A stretch of 64,000 bases of DNA from Zygaena filipendulae (lineage: Eukaryota > Arthropoda > Insecta > Lepidoptera > Zygaenidae): the NCBI GenBank assembly GCA_907165275.2, contig OU015662.1, positions 1,991,501 to 2,055,500 on the forward strand, written 5' to 3'. Below are positions 58,270 through 64,000 of this stretch, piece by piece (within the stretch, counting starts at the first letter, position 1; every line of letters starts with the position of its first letter). The notes beneath the pieces were generated by a model. The model worked only from the letters and a program-made list of their open reading frames with translations. It searched no databases and was not told the DNA's origin. Made by a program: the position numbers and the translations under genes.

Positions 58270-58345
58270 GTTTAGGCGCAAATGGTCCAATTCGCAAATG
58301 GTCCAGAGGGTTTAAAATGTCCTATTCGCAAAAGGTCCAATTATG
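58270..58345. repeat. Short tandem of CGCAAATGGTCC-type units
   Basis: GCGCAAATGGTCCAATT, CGCAAATGGTCCAGAGG and CGCAAAAGGTCCAATT occur within 75 bases, spaced about 17 to 45 bases apart. Confidence 0.7.
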
Positions 58346-58431
58346 CATGCGTATTATTATTGGTACACAAATAAATACATTCAAACCCATAGATACATCC
58401 TTGATAAGTATCAAGATCAAAATAGTCAACG

Positions 58432-58630
58432 GGTGAAACCGCGGGGAATAGCTAGTATCATTATAAATGCAAAAGTAACTCTGCCTGTCTGTCTGTTACG
58501 CTTTCATGCCTTAACAGCTCAACCAATCATGATGAAATCTTGAATACACTTTGTCAGGGGTACAGTGAAGGACATAGGGTACTATTTGTACTGGAATTAC
58601 CGCGGGAACTCCAAGATTGACGCCAATTAT
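58432..58630 (+). mobile_element. Helitron 3' end followed by a second Lep1-like body
   Basis: CGGGTGAAACCGCGGGGAATAGCTAG closes one element at about 58454. ATCATTATAAATGCAAAAG then opens another, with CTGCCTGTCTGTCTG, CATGATGAAATCTTGAATAC and TACCGCGGGAACTCCAAGAT, lacking its terminal hairpin. Confidence 0.72.
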
Positions 58631-59106
58631 TGGGCCAATTATTAGATGTGGCCACGACACATGTATATCTAAGATGTATCTAACCTATTTCTATGTCTTA
58701 GTCGGTTACATAATATAATACATAGATAGAGAAGTAAAAATTATATTATAAAAATATTTTTTATGGATTCTTTTAGCACCTGAGGCTCTACAACAGACAT
58801 TCCTTTCATGAACATTTACCTATATAAAATTCATATTTGCCTTAAAATAAATGGACGGGGTTTTGGCTTTGATATGCTCTTTGAAGTTATTTTTAAATAT
58901 GACTCGTGTTTACTAACGCTAGGGGGCACTGCAGTTGCAGTTTAATTAGAAACTCTTGTATAGGGTTTTGCAAAGTGAAAAATATACCTAGGTACTTATC
59001 TAGCTGTTTCCTGCTGGAGTGCCCGCGGGAACTCCGAAATCAAAATAAAAATACTTCAAATTACACTGTCGTCGGTTGGCATAGACAACTTACTCATATT
59101 CAACTA

Positions 59107-59365
59107 CTAGCTGTCCCCCGCGATTTCATCCGCGGTAATTTCGGAGTTCCCGCGGTAATTCCGGGAAAAAAGTGCTGTAGTTTACGGTGATAAGCAGTTC
59201 CCCGCATTAATTCCGGAGTTCCCGCGGGAATTCCGGGATAAAAACTATCCTATCTTTTAAGTTGGACCACATTATAAATGGTTACAAAATTTTATCAAAA
59301 TCCGTTCAGCAGTTTCGGAGTCCATCGCGGACAAACAACGTGACACGTGATTTATATATATTAAG
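59107..59365 (-). mobile_element. Helitron subtype with GGACAAACAACGTGACAC, copy 3
   Basis: CTAGCTGTCCCCCGCGATTT to ACAAACAACGTGACACGTGA and TATATATTAAGATAAG. The GTTCCCGCGG/CCGGGA 3' block is duplicated (59150 and 59220). The rest matches 35520-35698 closely. Confidence 0.82.
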
Positions 59366-60630
59366 ATAAGATTTATAAATACCACCATTTGTACATTGAC
59401 CTACTCTGAGTTTTTATAAAGGGAAAAACAAAAGGAAATTATTAACTCTGAAAAGAAAATAATATTGTCTATTTATTATCCAACGACAGCGTTGTACGTC
59501 AACAAGTTTGTTCGGGTGGAAACACCATCAAAGACAGACCTCCCGGATATTATATCTCAAGCCGTCCAATATGATAGCGTTCCCACAAACGGAAGTGACA
59601 ACGAACGAAAATCGTAACGTCCATAAAGAAAATGTTTATAGTATTATATTATTAATTGTCGGTTTAGGATTCCGTCTCAGAGGTTCTTAGGGCGACGTTT
59701 ACGCTATCTATAATATCCTGCGTGCTGAAAAAAAAACTTATCGTATTTTGTAAGATATTTAAAAAGAAAGTCGAACGTTCAATGACTTAAAAAGCTTCAC
59801 TTGAAAACCAGTTCCTATTCCAGGCTATAGGTGTGTTTCAATCGTCGACCACATCAACACTAAACATGGTGAGCTGTGGTCTAACGCCTAGCCTGAGAAC
59901 GAAACAAAGAATTAAAAGTGTCTAAATAGTTTTTTGATAAAGTTTCTGCAGCATTTAGATTATTTTTTTTTAGATTTATGGAAAACCGCCGAACAAAATT
60001 GGAAATTTTCGGGTAGGTACTAGGTACCTACTACTTTTGGTTGTCAGATTGTTAAGTGTTTCAGCAGAACAATTGAACAACTTTTCTCGCTATCATTTTT
60101 AGATAATAAACATGGCCGTTTTGCGATTACATAGGTAGCTGTCAAAACATGCATATTATGCATGTTTTGACACCTACCAATTTCTGAAAATGAACCAAAA
60201 TAAACATTTTTCTACAAGTTTATGATAAAGGTAGATAATATAACCTATCATTTAGCCTATGGCGCCAGTGTGAAGGGAGAACGTGCCCTAAGACCGTTTG
60301 ATGTTGGGCTTTGGCTATTGTAAAACACTTTGCTATTTTGTAATTACTTGTGGTAGGTATTTTCTTTGTATAAAAATTTTAATTATGGCTGCTAATTTTT
60401 TAATAATTTTGTCAGTATTTTTGCAGTTTTAAAATAATTTTGTTTGTTTGTAATATCAAAATAACAGTATTTTTTACTAAATGCATCTTTGTATCTTTAT
60501 CTATATACAATATACTTAAAGTTAAAAAAAATTTAAAAGATTTTTACTAGCAGATGGCTGATGATAGGTATGTAACAGTTTTTTTACAAATAAAGACGGT
60601 TTTAATTTTAGAAAACATCTAATAACGATT
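59366..60630. other. Gene-free stretch
   Basis: Unrepeated, with a balanced-composition patch at 59485-59640 (ACAGCGTTGTACGTCAACAA). An inverted AAACATGCATATT/ATGCATGTTTTGAC pair lies near 60145-60175. No exon supported. Confidence 0.35.
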
Positions 60631-60639
60631 CGCTGGCAA

Positions 60640-60860
60640 TTTTTCCGGTTATTTCATATGGATATTTGACTCGCAATTTAACATGGCGGCTCTCAGTGCC
60701 GCGTTATAATGACGTACGTCGGAGATAATTCAATATGGCGAACGCGCCGTCATACGCCGCGGGCGACTCATAACCTCGAAATCGCATTAACCCGCAATAG
60801 ATTACCGGAAAATTAACCCCGTCGCAATTATACACGCCCAGCGAACTGTGATTTAGGAGA
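60640..60860. promoter_or_regulatory. Candidate conserved non-coding block
   Basis: ATGGCGGCTCTCAGTGCCGC, AATATGGCGAACGCGCCGTC and TTAACCCCGTCGCAATTATA form a dense, unrepeated, stop-containing block, with GC content well above its flanks. Such blocks in insect gene deserts are often cis-regulatory. This is by appearance only. Confidence 0.3.
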
Positions 60861-61057
60861 CAGTTATTATATTATCACGTTAATCATAAAAATATATCAT
60901 TATTGTTAATCATATTAAATTTTTGGATTCTATCGCCAAAGCCCGCTGTTTCGGTTCGGTTAAAATAGTCATATAGGTATTGGCATTTGGCATCTTTGGA
61001 TTTATAGTGATCTGTTTTGGCAATTATAAAAATTATTCAGTACGTTTGATATCGTCG

Positions 61058-61200
61058 CAAATGACCACTTTCCTAAAAAGTCCACTTTCCTAAAACGTCC
61101 ACTTTTCTAAAACGTCCACTTTTCTAAAACGTCCACTTTCTATAAACGTACACCTTCCTAAAATTACCACTTTTCTAAAATCACTACATTCTAATACCAA
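61058..61200. repeat. Tandem repeat, 18-20 bp unit, about seven units
   Basis: Units of the form AAACGTCCACTTTTCTA run from CAAATGACCACTTTCCTAAA to CCACTTTTCTAAAATCACT. The central units are near identical and the outer ones diverged. The unit length varies between 18 and 20. Confidence 0.92.
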
Positions 61201-61369
61201 CCTTTATAGTACGGGAGATACCGATGCTAATTCGGGAGTGACTCGAGCGTCGTTGGGACCTATTGGGTTTTGAAGATTAGGAGATATAAACAAAATAAGG
61301 TCATATGATATTTTTTCATTCACCGGTGGGTTTAGCTTCTACAGGCTTTCAAAAATGTAAAAAAAAATA

Positions 61370-62650
61370 TTAAAATGGAAATACTCGAGCGCGTCAGATA
61401 TTGTAGTTTAGATACTCCAAGGTGTCTCTGATATCGAAAATATATTCATCTGCCGATTCGCGTGGTGGGGGTAGCCATCCGGAAGTGGAGAAAATGAAAA
61501 AAAAAAACATTTACTCCAGCGCGTCAGATATTCAAAGGGGATGTTAAGTGAGCCCTAAAAATGCTCCCCTTCGAAAATCTGCCAATTTGGAGGTGACGCA
61601 AGGTAGTAGCGAATTTTTGAAAATGCAAAAAAAAATCTCAATTTTGAAATACTCGAGCGTGTCAGATTATTTTACAGAAGGTTCAGCTTGCACTCCAAGT
61701 TATGTTGGCTTAAAATCTGACAATAATTTTGAGGGGTATTATTAATCTGACTGCTAGAAACAAAAATTATGATTTATTTTTAAAATTTTTTTTCTTTCTG
61801 ACGTAAGTTTAATAACTTTATGAGCTATTTCTTGTTCACAAAAAACACACTTTATATGTCTATGAAATATGTAAAAGCTCACAAAATATTATTCACAAAA
61901 CTAACTTTAAAGCACAAACAAGCCAGAGCGTTTTACATATAATAACATGAACGCGTTGTTTTGTGATGAGCTTTATTATATAATATATATATATATAATT
62001 ACATTAAAGTGAAAGGTTATAGGTGAACCTATAGTTTGATGTAATACTTACCTTTACTTATTTTAATATGTATTTTAACCGACCAAAAAAAGTTATAATT
62101 TGACACGTTTAGCGCCGTGATATACTGTGATGACGTTATGGCGACGGAAAGTAGTGTGAGGACGGTGCGAGAGAGTGAGAGATAGAGAAAAAGTAAAAGG
62201 GAAAGAAAGACAGAGATATGAATAGGTACATGTTTCACTGCAGCTGCTCGTTCGATTCGAAGACGATTTTTGTTTCTTCGGCTTATGAAAATCGGCAGAT
62301 TATATTTTTCCCGCTATCCTTGAGTTATTTACTTTAAAATAAAAAATAAATCAACTGCGCTCGAAAATGTCGAAGTTGCGTTTTTTTTTTGCAAGTTTGT
62401 GATCCTCTAACTTCCTTACGTCACGTTCAAATGGTCAGATTAATCATATACATACTTCTCACTATGTAATTAACCCACCATATCTTAATCTGACGCGCTC
62501 GAGTATTTCGAGTTATCGATTTTTTTTTACTAATCTGATCGGTTATTCTAGACGCACCCACCAGTGTAGAGGCCCTATATTTGGTGGAGGTACTCAACAT
62601 GGTGCAAGGTACCCCCCTTATGTTCATCTGACGCGCTTTAGCTAATCCAC
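61370..62650. repeat. Large dyad built from a 134 bp periodic motif
   Basis: CTCGAGCGCGTCAGAT-type motifs occur at about 61384, 61516 and 61652 (spacing 132-136). In inverted orientation (ATCTGACGCGCTCGAG) they lie at about 62489 and 62625 (spacing 136). Between them lies unrelated AT-rich sequence. The motif is usually followed by an A-rich run (AAAAAAATATTAAAATGG). It could be a satellite-bearing transposon with inverted arms. Confidence 0.65.
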
Positions 62651-62699
62651 AAATCCCCTCTTGGCGGTCCGTACTATTACGACTCTGTGACTTCATTAG

Positions 62700-64000
62700 G
62701 TATTAGAGTTTTCTATAAAAAGTTAGGTGGCTGCCAGTTTTTTTGCGGTACGGTGAAGGTACCTACTATTTTTTAATGGATATTGTTTTATTTCTTAATT
62801 TCTGTTACTGTGATATATTTAATTTAATTTAATTTGATTTCATCTCATCTCATCGTTTAAAAAACTTTTATCTACTTATCCACCCTCTTGTAGATTAAAT
62901 TTAAAAGAAATCCTATATTAATCAGTCTCTATAGCTACGTCACAAAAGTAACTAGGTACCTACCTAATTATTTTATCGCTTTAGATTAGTGTCGCTAGAT
63001 AGGTACCTTATCAGTATCTACTTATAAGTAGGTATACATATATAAATTACAATCTTTTTGAGATTCATACATAAGTAAATATATATGCGTAGGTAAATAC
63101 TACAATGTACAAAAAATAAGTCCCCAGATCCTTGAAAGGAAATATCTGAAAATGGATCTATTTTATTCCGTCTAAGCTATAAAAAAGACAGGCAGCCAAT
63201 CAACCCTCGAATAAAATACGATGTTTTCCTAAGCCGCCGCAGTTTCAGCCCTGGGGGTCAATTCGGCCCTCAAATTGGTTCTCGTTAACATTCGGACACG
63301 ATTTCCGAATTCGTTAACCCTTAACAAGCTTTGACCTACGAAAGTTTGGTTGGGAATTCCGAAATAACCGAACAGGCCTCAATTAGCGGCAACAACTATC
63401 GTTAGATAAAGCATTGATTGCACTATTTGATAATTATTGGTCAAACTTACCAAAGTACAATAGTAAGTGCAAGTTGGAGTCGTGATCCACAATAAACTCC
63501 AATTCAATTACTTTAGTAAATAATGCCATTAAAAATAAATCTCCTTTAATTACCTAGTTATATTTAGTAACCGTGATAACACACGCAAATGATAACACAC
63601 ACCACAACACAACTTCTCACCCTTACGCATATACCTACCGTCTCTGATTCATCAAGGGTAGGTACTCAATACATTTTTATTAAGAGCACGATAGAAAAAA
63701 GACGAAAAAAACCGCTTGCAATTTGGTTGCAATTGCAGAAGTACGTATAAAACAAAATTCCTAGTTACAGTCCCCTTGCGTCCGTGTTAATGCATAAATT
63801 ATACCGATGTTGGCTCTAATTCTTCCCAAGGGATGGCGGACAACATTTCATTATTAACGTTTGGTAACAAAATATTATGCAAAAAATTGTACGAGTATTT
63901 TCGCGATAATCAGAAAATAACAGAATCTGTTAAAGTGCTTAAAAACTCGCTTAAAATTCTGGAACCAACAAACGTATAAATCCTTTTACTAAATTGGTAC
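62700..64000. other. Gene-free right edge; unrepeated block near 63.2-63.4 kb
   Basis: 62810-62850 is a TTTAATTTAATTTGATTTC plus CATCTCATCTCATC retroposon tail. About 63190-63420 is GC-richer and unrepeated (CCGCCGCAGTTTCAGCCCTG, CGGACACGATTTCCGAATTC) and may be regulatory. No exon is supported up to the window end. Confidence 0.35.

Overview
The window is a gene-poor, AT-rich stretch of insect nuclear DNA and reads as a moth or butterfly (Lepidoptera). The grounds are: short phase-matched introns with GT-AG ends; many copies of a Lep1-like Helitron (5' TCCTACTAATATTATAAA, 3' hairpin with GTGAAACCGCGGGGCACAGCTAG); tRNA-derived SINEs; a MITE carrying a GGAC/GTCY microsatellite; and frequent TAGGTACCTAC-type motifs. 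I cannot name the species.

Layout. 1-4347: a MITE split by a 3.78 kb hAT-like foldback transposon. 4348-7170 (minus): the 5' part of the methionine-salvage enzyme methylthioribulose-1-phosphate dehydratase (MtnB/APIP); its last exons lie beyond the left edge. 7171-9299: promoter-side intergenic DNA with a 548 bp TIR element that has a perfect 9 bp target duplication. 9300-9904 (plus): a small two-exon gene of unknown function. 10868-18325 (plus): a roughly 12-exon gene for a protein of about 1,600 residues, with a coiled-coil N-half, cysteine clusters and three tandem copies of an unrecognised 80-residue repeat near the C-terminus. 19958-20029: tRNA-Glu(CTC). 30037-40202 (minus): a complete seven-exon spondin-2/M-spondin gene (signal peptide, Spondin_N, long linker, one thrombospondin type 1 repeat). 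51596-51865 (plus): a small intronless gene of unknown function. The remaining sequence is transposon debris plus some unrepeated, GC-richer blocks that could be cis-regulatory (27.8, 57.8, 60.7 and 63.3 kb).

The recognisable genes do not form a pathway: one is cytosolic methionine salvage, one is a secreted matrix protein. The two plus-strand genes at 9.3 and 10.9 kb are neighbours of unknown function. The most interesting material is the large repeat-domain gene, the foldback transposon with a multi-unit inverted arm, and a 250 bp near-perfect hairpin at 49.7-50.0 kb. All exon structures were assembled by eye from open frames, splice signals and phase. The mtnB and M-spondin models are phase-consistent throughout and backed by family conservation. 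In the large novel gene, the junction between exons 11 and 12 is uncertain.
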